Shown: positions 23,071 through 37,485 of the stretch, in pieces
How positions within the stretch are numbered: the stretch's first letter is position 1
Layout of the letters: the number at the start of each line of letters is the position of its first letter
Assembly: GCF_049309525.1 (NCBI RefSeq)
Contig: NC_133367.1
Coordinates: forward strand, 38,579,670 to 38,643,669
DNA: 64,000 nucleotides
Direction of reading: 5' to 3'
Origin: Garra rufa
Lineage: Eukaryota > Chordata > Actinopteri > Cypriniformes > Cyprinidae
Position numbers and translations under genes: made by a program
Notes under the pieces: model-generated
Told to the model about the DNA's origin: nothing
Database searches by the model: none
Seen by the model: only the letters and a program-made list of their open reading frames with translations

Positions 23071-24602
23071 TATTATTATTATTCTTCTTCTCCAAAGTGA
23101 ATCGCATTTTAGAGGACCTAAACATTCCCGAAAACTCACAAAACTTTGCACACACATCAAACCTGGCGAAAATTTACGTCTGATTTGGGTTTCAGAAGTG
23201 GGTGTGGCAAAATGGCTCGACAGCGCCACCTTTAGACGTTCAGCGATGTGCGCTTTCAGCTGTGATTCACGTACATGCACCGAAATCGGTACACACATGT
23301 AACTCACCAATACCTACAAAAAAGCCTCTTGGAACAAAATCCGGAACCCAACAGGAAGTCGGTTAATATTAATATTCTCAGCAAAATTTGTGTCATTTTT
23401 GCCTTTTTCAGGTGTCGTACTTGAACGAACTCCTCCTACAGATTTATTCGGATCAACGCCAAATTTGCAGAGTCTAGTCTAAAGCCCTTTGTGACGTTAA
23501 ATTGTGAAGATCTAGAGTTTTCATCGGAGGGCGTGTCCGTGGCGGCCTCGCAAATTTCGATGTTTCGCCATGAAAAAGGAAGTTGCTATAACTCAGGCAT
23601 ACAATGTCCTATCTGTCCCAAACTTCACATGTGTGATAACACTCCTGACCTGAAGACATCTAGATGCCCATATTCAGTTATAGTCATAGCGCCACCTGCA
23701 GGCAACAGGAAGTGTCATGCTGTACTCTACAACCAACTCCTCCTAGAGATTTATTCAGATCAACACCAAAATTGGTCAGTCTAATATAAAGGCCGTAGCG
23801 ATGTTAAATTGTGAAGATCTTGAGTTTTCGGTAAAGGGCGTGTCCGTGGCGGCCTGACAAATTTCGAGGTCTCGCCATGGATATAAAACTTGTTATAACT
23901 CAGCCATAAAATGTCCGATTTGCCTCAAACTTCACATATTCGATAAGAGTCCTGGCCTGAACACATCTGAAGGCCAATATTCTATTATAATCACAGCGCC
24001 ACCTGTTGGCAACAGGAAATGACTTGTATCAAACTCCTCCTAGAGATTTAATGATGTCAACATTATATTTGGCCATTCTGATCTAGAGGCCTTAGAGATG
24101 TTAAATTGTGAAGATCTTGAGTTTTCGTTAAAGGGCGTGTCTGTGGCGGCATGACAAAGTTTGATGTTTCGCCATAGACATATAAGTTGTTATAACTCAG
24201 CCATAAAATGTCCGATCTGCCTCAAACTTCACTGGTTTGGTAAGAGTCCTGGCCTGAAGACACCTAAAGGCCAATATTCAGATATTATCATAGTGCCACC
24301 TGTTGGCAGCAGGATATATCATATCTTTCACTAACTCAAACATACCAAGGTCAATCTGCACCAAACTTCATATGATTGATGAAAGTGGTGGCCTGAACAC
24401 ATCTACATGCCAATAATCAGTTATATGCATAGCGCCACCAGCTGGCAGCAGGTAATTTGGCACATTTAAGTGACTTTGATCTATTTTTCCTACATTTACT
24501 GTATTAAAAGCATACTGCCCACCGTTTGCTGTGTTCCTAAAGCCACCGGTCGGCGGTGAGCCCGTGTGCGAGGGCCCGTTCATCGCTGCTTGCAGCTTTA
24601 AT
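23071..24602 (+). repeat. array unit, short type (1.53 kb)
   Basis: Same structure as the preceding unit and of nearly equal length (1,532 bp). Confidence 0.85.
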
Positions 24603-24603
24603 T

Positions 24604-27600
24604 AGGGCCCGAGCCCAAAAGGGCGAAGGCCCTATTGTTCTTCTAAGGATTCTTATTAGGGCCCGAGCCCAAAAGGGCGAAGGCCCTATTGTTTTTCTAA
24701 GGATTATTATTATTATTATTTTTTTTTCAATGTTTTGGGGGATTTTGGGGCCCTTAACATACACGAAAACTCTTGAAAATTTGCACACACATTGGAACCT
24801 GCGGCCATCAGGGCCAGACAGACTTTGACATGGGGGGGTCACCTGGGGGGGGCGTGGCACAGCGTTAAAAATTGCGACTTTTGAGGGACTCTGGAGCGCA
24901 CACCAATTGATCTACAGTCACCAAAATTCATACACATATAGACCTCATCGGGCCGAACAACTTCCGTGCTCACAGTCCGTGCTTCACCAAACAGGAAGTC
25001 AGCTATTCAGGGATGTCTAAAAAGCGCATGCAATGGAATTTGAAATACTCCTCCTAGACCTTTCCACCGATGGCCACCAAACTCGGTCAGCATGATCTCA
25101 AGACATTGGGGATGCAAAATTGCCAGGGGATTTTTGATATCTCGAACGGTTTGGCCGTGGCGGGGCGACAAAGTTATGGCGAGAAATGAGAAACAGGAAG
25201 TTTCTAATAACTTTAACACACTTTGTCTGATTTTGACCAAACTTCAGCAGTTTGTTCATCTTATGATGCCAATCACAGAGATGGGACTATTAGGAGTCAA
25301 AGTTATAGCGCCACCAACTGGCAGCACAAAGCGTAACGTTTTCTAAATGCTTTTAAATCAACCTCTTAATTTTACTCAATTTGCTTCAAACTTCATCTCA
25401 ATAATGTTGAAACACGGCCAATGAGAATATGTGAACTGCATTATCGTTAACTTTTATCATGTTGCCATGGCAACGTGTCAAACTTTAACTTTAGATTTTT
25501 GTGTTTTGGAGCCGCTTAAAATACTCAGAATTTCATGAAACTTCACACACACATCTGTATTAATAATATTTAGACACTGATAAAAGCCCATAAATGGGCG
25601 TGGAGCAGGCGCTCCATAGCGCCACCTTTTGTCAAAAGTTGGGGGTTTAATTTGTCCTACAGTCACCAAACTCGGTATATATATTGATCTCATCAAGCCA
25701 GAAACATTTCTAATTTACACCCATTAGCTACGATCGACAGGAAGTCGGCTATTTTGATTTGAATGTGGATATTTGGAAAAATCAGGCTGTGGAATTTTAT
25801 ATACTTCTCTCGGGAAAACCAACCAATTCACACCAAACTTTTTTGACATGATGCCAACATTCTGAAGATTCTAAATTGTGAGCAGATTTAGGATATCTTG
25901 AACGGTGTTGATGTGGTGATTGATTGAAATCGGAGTAAAAAAAGATAGCCGTAATTTTATTATATCTTTAAAGTGCAGCATCCAAAGTCTTTGAAACTTT
26001 TTTCATACGGACTACTAGTCATTCTGATCAGACACCGTTAATTTCATAATTATTCAAAGATCTATGAATTAATGAAAATTAAAAAACAAATCTGATCCCT
26101 CTCTGCTCTGCACTTATGTGTGTGCGTGGTAAGTGGGTGTGTGTTCTTTGAGTGTTAGGGTGAGAGTGGGGAGGGGGGATGGGTGGAAAGAGAGAGTCAG
26201 AGAGGAGGAGATAGAAGGGAATATTTAAACTCTTGGTTGTTTATTCATTAGGATGTGAATTAGGGCTGGGTATTGTGACCAATTTGGCAATTCGATTCGA
26301 TTGTTATTTTTATGGTTTCGATTCGATTCAATTCGATTCGATATCGATTAGATATCAATATTTCATTTAAAATGTTAGTTTTGCAGACATGGGATCACTA
26401 TTTTGATATAAATGCTGGTAACTTAAAACTCCCCTACTTAAGTTTATTACTGAAATACACATCTACATTAATAATAGGGTGCACACAGTTGTTTATTTTA
26501 AACAACTTTTATTTTAAATGAATACTGTAACAAGAAGTCATAAATATGTGCATCCAATGTACACCATGTAAACAAACTGCAAAATGCACATTACTGTAAA
26601 AAAAAAAGACTAAATGTGCAACAGTGAATTCTATTAAGAACTTCAAACATGTTTAAGAAATATTTTTTTTTTCTAAATTCAACTCAGGCCCATCATAAAG
26701 CACTTGTCTGCATATACAAAATATAATAACTGTCCATAAAACTAACAGTTCTTAACTACAGCCTAATAATTTTTGATCACCAGATTTTTTTGCAAAAAAT
26801 TTACACCCATTAGCTACGACCAACAGGAAGTCAGCTATTTTGATTTGAATGTGGATTTTTGTAAAAATATAGCTGAATAAATTCATATCACTCATAGCAG
26901 AATCAGACAGTGCACACTAAACTTTGTCAACATGGTGCCAAGATACTGAAGATGTTAAAATCTGAACGGCTTTGGGATATCTTGAACGGTGTTGATGTGG
27001 TGATTTATGAAAGTAACAGTAAAAAAGATGGATAGTTATTTCCATATATCTTTAAATTGCATTATTCTAACTCATCAAAACTTTTTACATATAAAGAACA
27101 AGAAATTCTTAGGAAATACGTGTAGTTTCAAAATGTTATCATGCTCAGAGGCCCCAAAAACATTAAAAGTGTCTTATAAATTTGTCAGATTAAAGCTCTA
27201 GTACCAGGGATGAACACTAGAGGTCCTCATAAGATAAGGAATCGTTTAAACAATAATGCTATTTAGCTCATTCTCAGTGTAGAAGAATGAAAATAATCCA
27301 TAGAATCAGTTGATATATACTGTACTGTCAGTGTACTTTTTCATATTTATTTTGTATAGGTGCTTAAAGAGCATTAAAATCTTTTTTTAATCTTTTAAGG
27401 AAAAATTATATGATTTATATACATATATACAATCTCACTGATATAATAAAAAATCTTATAAGTATGACACTATACTGCTCAGTTCACTTAATTAGAATGA
27501 GAAACAAATACATCAACTAAGTTAATATGTATTTATTTTTAATATATTTGTTTATAATTATTTCACAGATGCTTATAGATCATTAAAATAATATTTAAAA

Positions 27601-28264
27601 ATGGTTGTAGATCATAAAACATGGTAACTATTTAAAATAGGGTCTCTTTTGTTAACAATGGTTAATGAACTAACACACGAACGAACAACGAACAATATAT
27701 TTGTACTTGATTTTCTTAAAACTTCATCAGAATAATGTAAAAACACGGCCGATGAGAGTTTGTAAAGGCGTCTCTGATGCATCAAATGCTGTTGCCATGG
27801 CAAATAAATAAAAATACAAAATACATTCAAATATTTGTTTCCTGTGTTTTTGAGGCAGATAGCGTGCCTAGAATTTCATTTTCCATTTTCAATTTTCAAT
27901 GATTTATTATATATTTAAAGTGCAGCATCCTAACCCTTTGAAACTTTTTTCATACAAATAACTATTCATTATGATTAAAAACAGTTCATTTCATAATTAT
28001 ACAAAACTCCACGAATGAAAGAAAATTAAAAAACATCTGATCTCACTCTGCTCTGCACTCTATGTGTGTGTTTGTGTGGTAAGTGGCTGAGTGTAAGGAG
28101 GGGGGATGGGTGGCAAGAGAAAGAGTCAGACAGGAGGAGAGACAGTTAGGGTTAGTCCAAAGGGTTACTGTGAATGCATGTGCCAACTGGGCACCGTTTT
28201 CCTGATGCTATCGGGATGGCGACTGCCAGACGGCGAGGGCCCGGTCAACGCTGCTTGCAGCTTT
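24604..28264 (+). repeat. array unit with two heads and internal insertions
   Basis: Heads at 24604 and 24658, a body related to the long type up to about 26,240, and a tail block ending near 28264. Between them, about 26260-27900 is AT-rich. It includes text beginning ttagggctgggtattg with repeated gattcgat words, resembling the end of a non-autonomous hAT-like element of the kind at 60318, plus further diverged unit fragments. Confidence 0.65.
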
Positions 28265-28289
28265 AATTTGTTTTTTGTTTTTTTTTTAT

Positions 28290-31200
28290 TTTTATTTTTT
28301 TTCAACCGTTGGGGCACTTTTGGGGGCCTTAACATACTCAAAAACTCTTGAAAATTTGCACACACGTCGGAATCTGCCGTCGTCCGGACGCCACAGAGGC
28401 TGGGACCCGGGCGTGGTTCAGGGCCTCTACAGCGCCCCCTGGAACACAGTTTGAAAACTTGATGTACTGCGCACACATACTTGCACGTACTCATATGAAA
28501 CTCGGTACACATATAGAACTCATCGAGCTGAACAACTTTTGTACTCTATGTCATGGGCTCCACGCAACAGGAAGTGAGATATTTAGGGCTGTTTAAAAAG
28601 CGCATGCTCTGGAATTTAACGTACTCCTCCCAGGAATTCCATGGGATTGTCACCAAACTCGGTCAGCATGATCTCAAGACATTGGGGACGCTAAATTGCG
28701 AGGAGATTTTTGATATCTCGAACGGTTTGGCCGTGGCAAGGCGACAAAGTTATGGCGAGAAATGAGAAACAGGAAGTGTCTAATAACTGTTGCACACATT
28801 GCCTGATTCTGATGAAACTTCACCAGTTTGTTCCTTGTATGATGCCGATTCCATAAATGTGACTATTATGAGTCAAAGTTATAGCGCCACCAACTGGCAG
28901 CAGGAAACGTGTCATTTTCAAAATGCTTTGAAATCAGCCTCTTAATTTTACTCGATTTTCTTTAAACTTCATCAAAATCATGTCAAAACACGGCCGATAA
29001 GAATATGTAAAGGGGTCGATGATAAATCAAATGCTGTTGCCATGGCAACGTGTCAAACTTTAAAATTACATTCCTGTCTTTTCGAGGCAGATAACATGCT
29101 TAGAATTTCATGAAACTCAACACACACATGAATATTAATGATAGTTAGACACTGGCAAAAGGTCATAAATGGGCGTGGAGCAGGCACTCTATAGCGCCAT
29201 CTTTTGACAAAAGTTGGGGGGTTAGTTTTTCCTACAGTCACCAAACTCTGTACATATATTGTTCTCATCAATCTGGACAACTTTCTAAATCAAACTCATT
29301 AGCTAAGACCAACAGAAAGCCGGCTATTTTGATTTGAAGGTGGATTTTTTGAAAAATCAGGTAGTAAACAAATTCACACTACTCCTAAGAACAACCAGCT
29401 GTTCACACCAAACTTTTTTAACATGAAGAGAAGATTCTGAAGATGTTAAATTGCGAGCGGATTTGGGATATCTCGAACGGTGTTGACGTGGTGATTTTTT
29501 AAAGATGTAGTAAAAAACATAACCCTAATTTTTTATATCTTTAAAGTGCAGCATCCAAACTCTTTAAAACTTTTTTCACACAGAGATCTAATCATTCTGA
29601 GCAAGTGCTGGAAATATTAATTTTATACAAGCTTCAATGAATTAAAGAAAATTAAAAAAAAATAACTCAGAAACCTGCTGTCACTCTGGTGAATGTCTCT
29701 ACAGTATGTGTGTGCGTTCAGTCAGGCACAGAGAAGCTCATTATTGCAGGGGGGAGGGGTGAGAGGCAGAGAGGGTGACAGAGTAGAGAGCCATCCTACA
29801 GACCATCTTTGAACAAAACATGCACATATGTAGTGTAATTACATAAATATGTCTGATCTTTGAGAGTCTGATATTTTGAGAAAATATAAAGGGTCACTAA
29901 GTCTTTCATTGTTCGTATTTTGCAGTTGTTGTTTATTTATTTTTTACTTAACTGTACCATGAACTTGTCCTATTCAGTCACATAGCAAAAGATTTAAAAA
30001 AATACAACTTTTTAGCATGATCAATTTATCTTCATTGATAGACAATATTTACATAGTGTTATTTATTGAATATAAAATAATAATAATAAAAAATTAAGAC
30101 AAACTTTGACAACAAAACAAACGTTACTGTTATCTCTTCAAAACATCTGAAAACCATAATTTTAAGAACAGTTATAAATATATATATCACCCCGTTAAAA
30201 TACTCAACTTGATTTTTAAAGATATTTTGAAAGAATGAAGTGTTTATAGAGCACTTTATTGTGTATTGCTGTACACCCACATGAACTGTGTTCATGTTCA
30301 TGTTAATTCACTGTACATAAACTTTATATGAATACTTTTTTTTAGCTTAATATTAATTAACATTAATAAATGCTATTTATTTATTGGTCATGTTAACTGA
30401 TATAGTTAATTTTAACAAATGAAACTGGATGGCAACATTTTATATTTTGTGTGTATGTGTCTGTGTGTTGATTTTAAAGTGTAACCCTTTCAATTCTGTA
30501 AACTTAAAATCCAAACTAGCAGAGGGTTACTGTGAATGCATGTGCCAAGTGGGCACCGTCTTCCTTATTGATTCTTAGTTATGACAACAATTGATTTTAT
30601 ACAAAAATATATTATACAAAAATTGTACAGATAGGTAACAATGACATTTAAGCAGAAGTGGTGGATATAAAGGAAGCAATAATAACATTTTGCTATCATC
30701 ATGAATTACATGTTCTTATTTGTAGCATACTGGTTCACAGATGGCATCTATCTGAAGTCCTTGCATTGATTGCATTTAATTAAATCAACATTATATTTGG
30801 TCAGTCTGATCTTGAGGCCTTAGAGATGTTAAATTGTGAAGATCTTGAGTTTTCATTAAAGGGCATGTCCTTGGTGGCCTGACAAAGTTTGATGTTTCTG
30901 CATAGACATAGAAGTGGTTATAACTTAGCCTGAAACTGTCTGATCTGCCACAAAATTCACAGGTTTGGTAAGAGTCCTGGCCTGAAGACACCTAAAGACC
31001 AATATTCAGATATTATCATAGCGCCACCTGTTGGCAGCAGGATATCTCATATATTTCACTAACTCAAACATACCAAGGTCAATCTGCACCAAACTTCATA
31101 TGTTTGATAATAGTGCTGGCCTGAACACATCTACATGCCAATAATCAGTTACAGGCATAGCGCCACCAGCTGGCAGCGGCAAGTTTGGCACATTTAAATG

Positions 31201-31332
31201 ACTTATGACATATTTTTTCTATATTTACTGTATTAAAAGCATACTGCCCACCGTTTGCTGTTTTCCTGAAGCCACCGGTCGGCGGTGAGCCCGGGTGCGA
31301 GGGCCCGTTCATCGCTGCTCGCAGCTTTAATT
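28290..31332 (+). repeat. array unit, long type, near-identical to 34469-37485
   Basis: Starts caaccgttggggcactttt and ends at the tail block (31280-31332). Line-by-line comparison with the unit about 6.16 kb further on shows only scattered differences and small indels, far fewer than between other long units. Confidence 0.8.
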
Positions 31333-31430
31333 AGGGCCCGAGCACCGATGGTGTGAGGACCCTATTGGATCTGCTTCGTTTATTAGGGCCCGAGCCCAGA
31401 ATGGGCGAAGGCCCTATTGTTTTTCTAAGG

Positions 31431-31466
<36 letters not shown>

Positions 31467-34319
31467 TCATCAATGTTTTGGGTCATTTCGGGGCCCTTAA
31501 CATACACGAAAACTCTTGAAACTTTGCACACACATTGGAACCTGCGGCCATCAGGGCCGGACAAACTTTGACATGGGGGGGTCACCTGGGGGGGGCGTGG
31601 CATCACGTTAAAAATTGCGACTTTTCAGGGACTCTGGAGCACACACCGGATGACCTACAGTTATCAAAATTCATACACATATAGACCTCATCGGGCTGAA
31701 CAAATTTCATGCTCAAAGTCAGTGCTTCGCCTAACAGGAAGTCAGCTATTCAGGGATGTCTAAAAAGCGCATGCAATGGAATTTGAAATACTCCTCTTAG
31801 GCCTTTCCACCGATGGCCACCAAACTCGGTCAACATGATCTCAAGACATTGGAGACGCAAAATTGCCAGGGGAATTTTGATATTTCGAACGGTTTGGCCG
31901 TGGCGGCGCGACAAAATTATGGCGAGAAATGAGAAACAGGAAGTGTCTAATAACTTTAACACACTTTGTCTGATTTTGACCAAACTTCAGCTGTTTGTTC
32001 ATCTTATGATGCCAATCACAGAGATATGACTATTATGAGTAAAAGTTATAGCGCCACCAACTGGCAGCATAAAGCGCAACGTTTTCTAAATGCTTTTAAA
32101 TCAGCCTCTTAATTTTACTCAATTTGCTTCAAACTTCATCCCAATAATGTTGAAACACGGCCAAAGAGAATCTGTGAAGGGCATTATCGATAACTTTTAT
32201 CATGTTGCCATGGCAACGTGTCAAACTTTAACTTTAGTTTTTTGTGTTTTCGAGCCACTATAAATACTTAGAATTTCATGAAACTCAACACACACATCTG
32301 TATTAATGATATTTAGATACTGATAAAAGCCCATAAATGGGCGTTCATGAGGCACTCTATAGCGCCACCTTTTGACAAAAGTTGGGGGTTTAGTTTTGCC
32401 TACAGTCACCAAACTTGGTACGTATATTGTTCTCATCAATCCGGACAACTTTCTAATTAACACTCATTAGCTATAATAAACAGGAAGTTGGCTATTTTTA
32501 TTTGAATGTGGATTTTTGGAAAAATCAGGCTGTAAATAAAATCATACTAAACAAAGCAGAAACAAGAAGTTCATACCAAACTTTGTCAACATGATAAGAA
32601 TATACTCAAAATTCTAAATTGTGAGCGGATTTGGTATATCTTGAATGGTGTTGATGTGGTGATTTTTTAAAGTCACAGTAAAAAAAAGTAGCATTCATTT
32701 TTATATATCTTTAAAGTGCCTAATACCAACTCTTCAAAACTTTGTACATATGAAGAACAAATCATTCTTAGAAAATACGCTTGGTATCAAAATTTTATCA
32801 TGCTCAGAGGCCCCAAAAACATTAAAAGTATCCAGATGTGAGAGAGAAATGAAGACTGTAATACGAGGGATGAACACCAGAGGTCCTCGAATGATAAGGA
32901 ATATTTTTTACCTCTAATCCTATTCTTCTCATTCTCAATGTAAAACAAATAAACGAATGCATAGATTCATTTGCAGTTGTTATGTACTGTACTGTCACAA
33001 TACTTTTACCTAATTTTAAAATAAACACTAAAAGCATTAAAAATCTTTTTTTTAATGAAAAATTATGAAATGTTTTGTTTGTCTCTCACTGATTTGGTAA
33101 CACTTTCTATGAAGCCCCTATAATAAGGATATTTCTAAAGGCATTATAATGAACGCATAATGCATTATAAAAAAACGTATAATATAATATATTATATCAT
33201 ACAATGAATATTCATAACAACAAATATCATACAGGTTATAGCTTTTAAGATTTTGATTATTTATAACACACAATAGAAACCATATTAAATCTACTTCATT
33301 TGTAATGGATTATATCATATTAGATTTATTTTTTACATTATATTCTATTCTATTGACTATAAGCAACTAACTCTCACCAACAAACACTCCTTACAGTGTA
33401 GACTTAGGTTAATGTTAGGCTAAGTAGACGGTTCGTGTTCTTGCAAAGTTACTTATAATCAGTTTGTCTTTTGGGGAACTGTCAAAATACAGTGTTAGCC
33501 TATATTTAGCACACTACTAATAATAGTTACTGCTAGTTGACATGCAGTTGCAGAGTTACTTAAAAAGTATACTATAAAAAGCTGTCTAACAGGTACCATC
33601 AAAATAATTAAACTGATCATATTATACATTCATCTGATCTGATACCTGATCTTATGGCTATTTGAGAAATATTATTATTATTACTTATAAGTGGTCTTTG
33701 TATGCTTTAAGTAAAGTGACATCAGTAAGATGGCAAAATATGAGACTTATACATTACAACTATGAGGAGGTAATCATACTCATAAAAGCTATAATAAAAA
33801 AAGTAAAAATTCTAATAAATTAAAACTGTTCTTATGAATGCTCATGAGATGACACAACATATTATAAGGTTTTTATAATGTATTATGCATTCATTATAAT
33901 GCCTTAAGAATACCCTTATAATGTATTATAAATACATGAACCCACAAATATTTTAAATATATATTACAAATATAAATAAATGTACTAATGTACCTTTTAA
34001 TAATATATGAATACTTTTTTTAGTTTAATATTAATTAACATTAATAAATGCTATTTAATTATTGTCCATGTTAAGTAATATAGTTAATGTTAACAAATTA
34101 AACTGGATGGCAAAATTTGAAATATTGTGTGTATGTGTCTGTGTGTTGATTTTAATTAACCCTTTCAATTCTGTAACTTTGAAATCGACCCTGGCAGAAG
34201 GGTTACTGTGAATGCATGTGCCAACTGGGCACCGTTTTCCTGATGCTATCGTGATGGTGACTGCGTAGACGGCGAGGGCCCGGTCATCGCTGCTTGCAGC
34301 TTTAATTATTATTATTATT
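31333..34319 (+). repeat. array unit with two heads and a nested DNA element
   Basis: Heads at 31333 and 31384, then a body resembling 24720-26100, then the tail block near 34270-34310. A long inverted repeat with ggcattataatgaacgcata at about 33150 and its complement near 33880 marks a nested MITE-like element at about 33108-33950. Confidence 0.7.
33108..33950. mobile_element. nested MITE-like element with long inverted ends
   Basis: Left arm tataataaggatatttctaa plus ggcattataatgaacgcata. The right arm near 33870-33935 is its imperfect complement. The interior is AT-rich with no coding capacity. Exact ends and target duplication could not be fixed. Confidence 0.5.
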
Positions 34320-34426
34320 AGGGCCCGAGCACCGATGGTGTGAGGACCCTATTGGATCTGCTTCGTTTATTAGGGCCCGAGCCCAAAAGGGCGAAGGCCC
34401 TATTGTTCTTCTAAGGATTCTTATTT

Positions 34427-34468
<42 letters not shown>
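34320..34468 (+). repeat. two heads followed by poly-T
   Basis: Heads at 34320 (GCACC form) and 34372 (GCCC form), then a run of more than 35 T at about 34430-34468 ahead of the next unit. Confidence 0.8.
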
Positions 34469-37400
34469 CAACCGTTGGGGCACTTTTGGGGGCCTTAACA
34501 TACTCAAAAACTCTTGAAAATTTGCACACACGTCGGAATCTGCCGTCGTCCGGACGCCACAGAGGCTGGGACCCGGGCGTGGTTCAGGGCCTCTACAGCG
34601 CCCCCTGGAACACAGTTTGAAAACTTGATGTACTGCGCACACATACTTGCACGTACTCATATGAAACTCGGTACACATATAGAACTCATCGAGCTGAACA
34701 ACTTTTGTACTCTATGTCATGGGCTCCACGCAACAGGAAGTGAGATATTTAGGGCTGTTTAAAAAGCGCATGCTCTGGAATTTAACGTACTCCTCCCAGG
34801 AATTCCATGGGATTGTCACCAAACTCGGTCAGCATGATCTCAAGACATTGGGGACGCTAAATTGCGAGGAGATTTTTGATATCTCGAACGGTTTGGCCGT
34901 GGCAAGGCGACAAAGTTATGGCGAGAAATGAGAAACAGGAAGTGTCTAATAACTGTTGCACACATTGCCTGATTCTGATGAAACTTCACCAGTTTGTTCC
35001 TTGTATGATGCCGATTCCATAAATGTGACTATTATGAGTCAAAGTTATAGCGCCACCAACTGGCAGCAGGAAACGTGTCATTTTCAAAATGCTTTGAAAT
35101 CAGCCTCTTAATTTTACTCGATTTTCTTTAAACTTCATCAAAATCATGTCAAAACACGGCCGATAAGAATATGTAAAGGGGTCGATGATAAATCAAATGC
35201 TGTTGCCATGGCAACGTGTCAAACTTTAAAATTACATTCCTGTCTTTTCGAGGCAGATAACATGCTTAGAATTTCATGAAACTCAACACACACATCAATA
35301 TTAATGATAGTTAGACACTGGCAAAAGGTCATAAATGGGCGTGGAGCAGGCACTCTGTAGCGCCATCTTTTGACAAAAGTTGGGGGGTTAGTTTTTCCTA
35401 CAGTCACCAAACTCTGTACATATATTGTTCTCATCAATCTGGACAACTTTCTAAATCAAACTCATTAGCTAAGACCAACAGAAAGCCGGCTATTTTGATT
35501 TGAAGGTGGATTTTTTGAAAAATCAGGTAGTAAACAAATTCACACTACTCCTAAGAACAACCAGCTGTTCACACCAAACTTTTTTAACATGAAGAGAAGA
35601 TTCTGAAGATGTTAAATTGCGACCGGATTTTGGATATCTTGAACGGTGTGGACGTGGTGATTTTTTAAAGATATAGTAAAAAATATTTTTATATCTTTAA
35701 AGTGCAGCATCCAAACTCTTTAAAACTTTTTTCACACAGAGATCTAATCATTCTGAGCAAGTGCTGGAAATAAAAAATGTATACAAGCTTCTATGAATTA
35801 AAGAAAATTTAAAAAAGAACTCAGAAACCTGCTGTCACTCTGGTGAATGTCTCTACAGTATGTGTGTGCGTTCAGTCAGGCACAGAGAAGCTCATTATTG
35901 CAGGGGGGAGGGGTGAGAGGCAGAGAGGGTGACAGAGTAGAGAGCCATCCTACAGACCATCTTTGAACAAAAAATGCACATATGTAGTGTAATTACATAA
36001 ATATGTCTGATCTTTGAGAGTCTGATATTTTGAGAAAATATAAAGGGTCACTAAGTCTTTCATTGTTCGTATTTTGCAGTTGTTGTTTATTTATTTTTTA
36101 CTTAACTGTACCATGAACTTGTCCTATTCAGTCACATAGCAAAAGATTTAAAAAATACAACTTTTTAGCATGATCAATTTATCTTCATTGATAGACAATA
36201 TTTACATAGTGTTATTTATTGAATATAAAATAATAATAATAAAAAATTAAGACAAACTTTGACAACAAAACAAACGTTACTGTGATCTCTTCAAAACATC
36301 TGAAAACCATAATTTTAAGAACAGTTATAAATATATATATCACCCCGTTAAAATACTCAACTTGATTTTTAAAGATATTTTGAAAGAATGAAGCGTTTAT
36401 AGAGCACTTTATTGTGTATTGCTGTACACCCACATGAACTGTGTTCATGTTCATGTTAATTCACTGTACATAAACTTTATATGAATACTTTTTTTTAGCT
36501 TAATATTAATTAACATTAATAAATGCTATTTATTTATTGGTCATGTTAACTGATATAGTTAATTTTAACAAATGAAACTGGATGGCAACATTTTATATTT
36601 TGTGTGTATGTGTCTGTGTGTTGATTTTAAAGTGTAACCCTTTCAATTCTGTAAACTTAAAATCCAAACTAGCAGATGGTTACTGTGAATGCATGTGCCA
36701 AGTGGGCACCGTCTTCCTTATTGATTCTTAGTTATGACAACAATTGATTTTATACAAAAATATATTATACAAAAATTGTACAGATAGGTAACAATGACAT
36801 TTAAGCAGAAGTGGTGGATATAAAGGAAGCAATAATAACATTTTGCTATCATCATGAATTACATGTTCTTATTTGTAGCATACTGGTTCACAGATGGCAT
36901 CTATCTGAAGTCCTTGCATTGATTGCATTTAATTAAATCAACATTATATTTGGTCAGTCTGATCTTGAGGCCTTAGAGATGTTAAATTGTGAAGATCTTG
37001 AGTTTTCATTAAAGGGCATGTCCTTGGTGGCCTGACAAAGTTTGATGTTTCTGCATAGACATAGAAGTGGTTATAACTTAGCCTGAAACTGTCTGATCTG
37101 CCACAAAATTCACAGGTTTGGTAAGAGTCCTGGCCTGAAGACACCTAAAGACCAATATTCAGATATTATCATAGCGCCACCTGTTGGCAGCAGGATATCT
37201 CATATATTTCACTAACTCAAACATACCAAGGTCAATCTGCACCAAACTTCATATGTTTGATAATAGTGCTGGCCTGAACACATCTACATGCCAATAATCA
37301 GTTACAGGCATAGCGCCACCAGCTGGCAGCGGCAAGTTTGGCACATTTAAATGACTTATGACATATTTTTTCTATATTTACTGTATTAAAAGCATACTGC

Positions 37401-37485
37401 CCACCGTTTGCTGTTTTCCTGAAGCCACCGGTCGGCGGTGAGCCCGGGTGCGAGGGCCCGTTCATCGCTGCTCGCAGCTTTAATT
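34469..37485 (+). repeat. array unit, long type, near-identical to 28290-31332
   Basis: Same start (caaccgttggggcactttt), same internal AT-rich stretch and same tail block (37435-37485). Differences from its twin are few, indicating a recent duplication or gene conversion. Confidence 0.8.
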
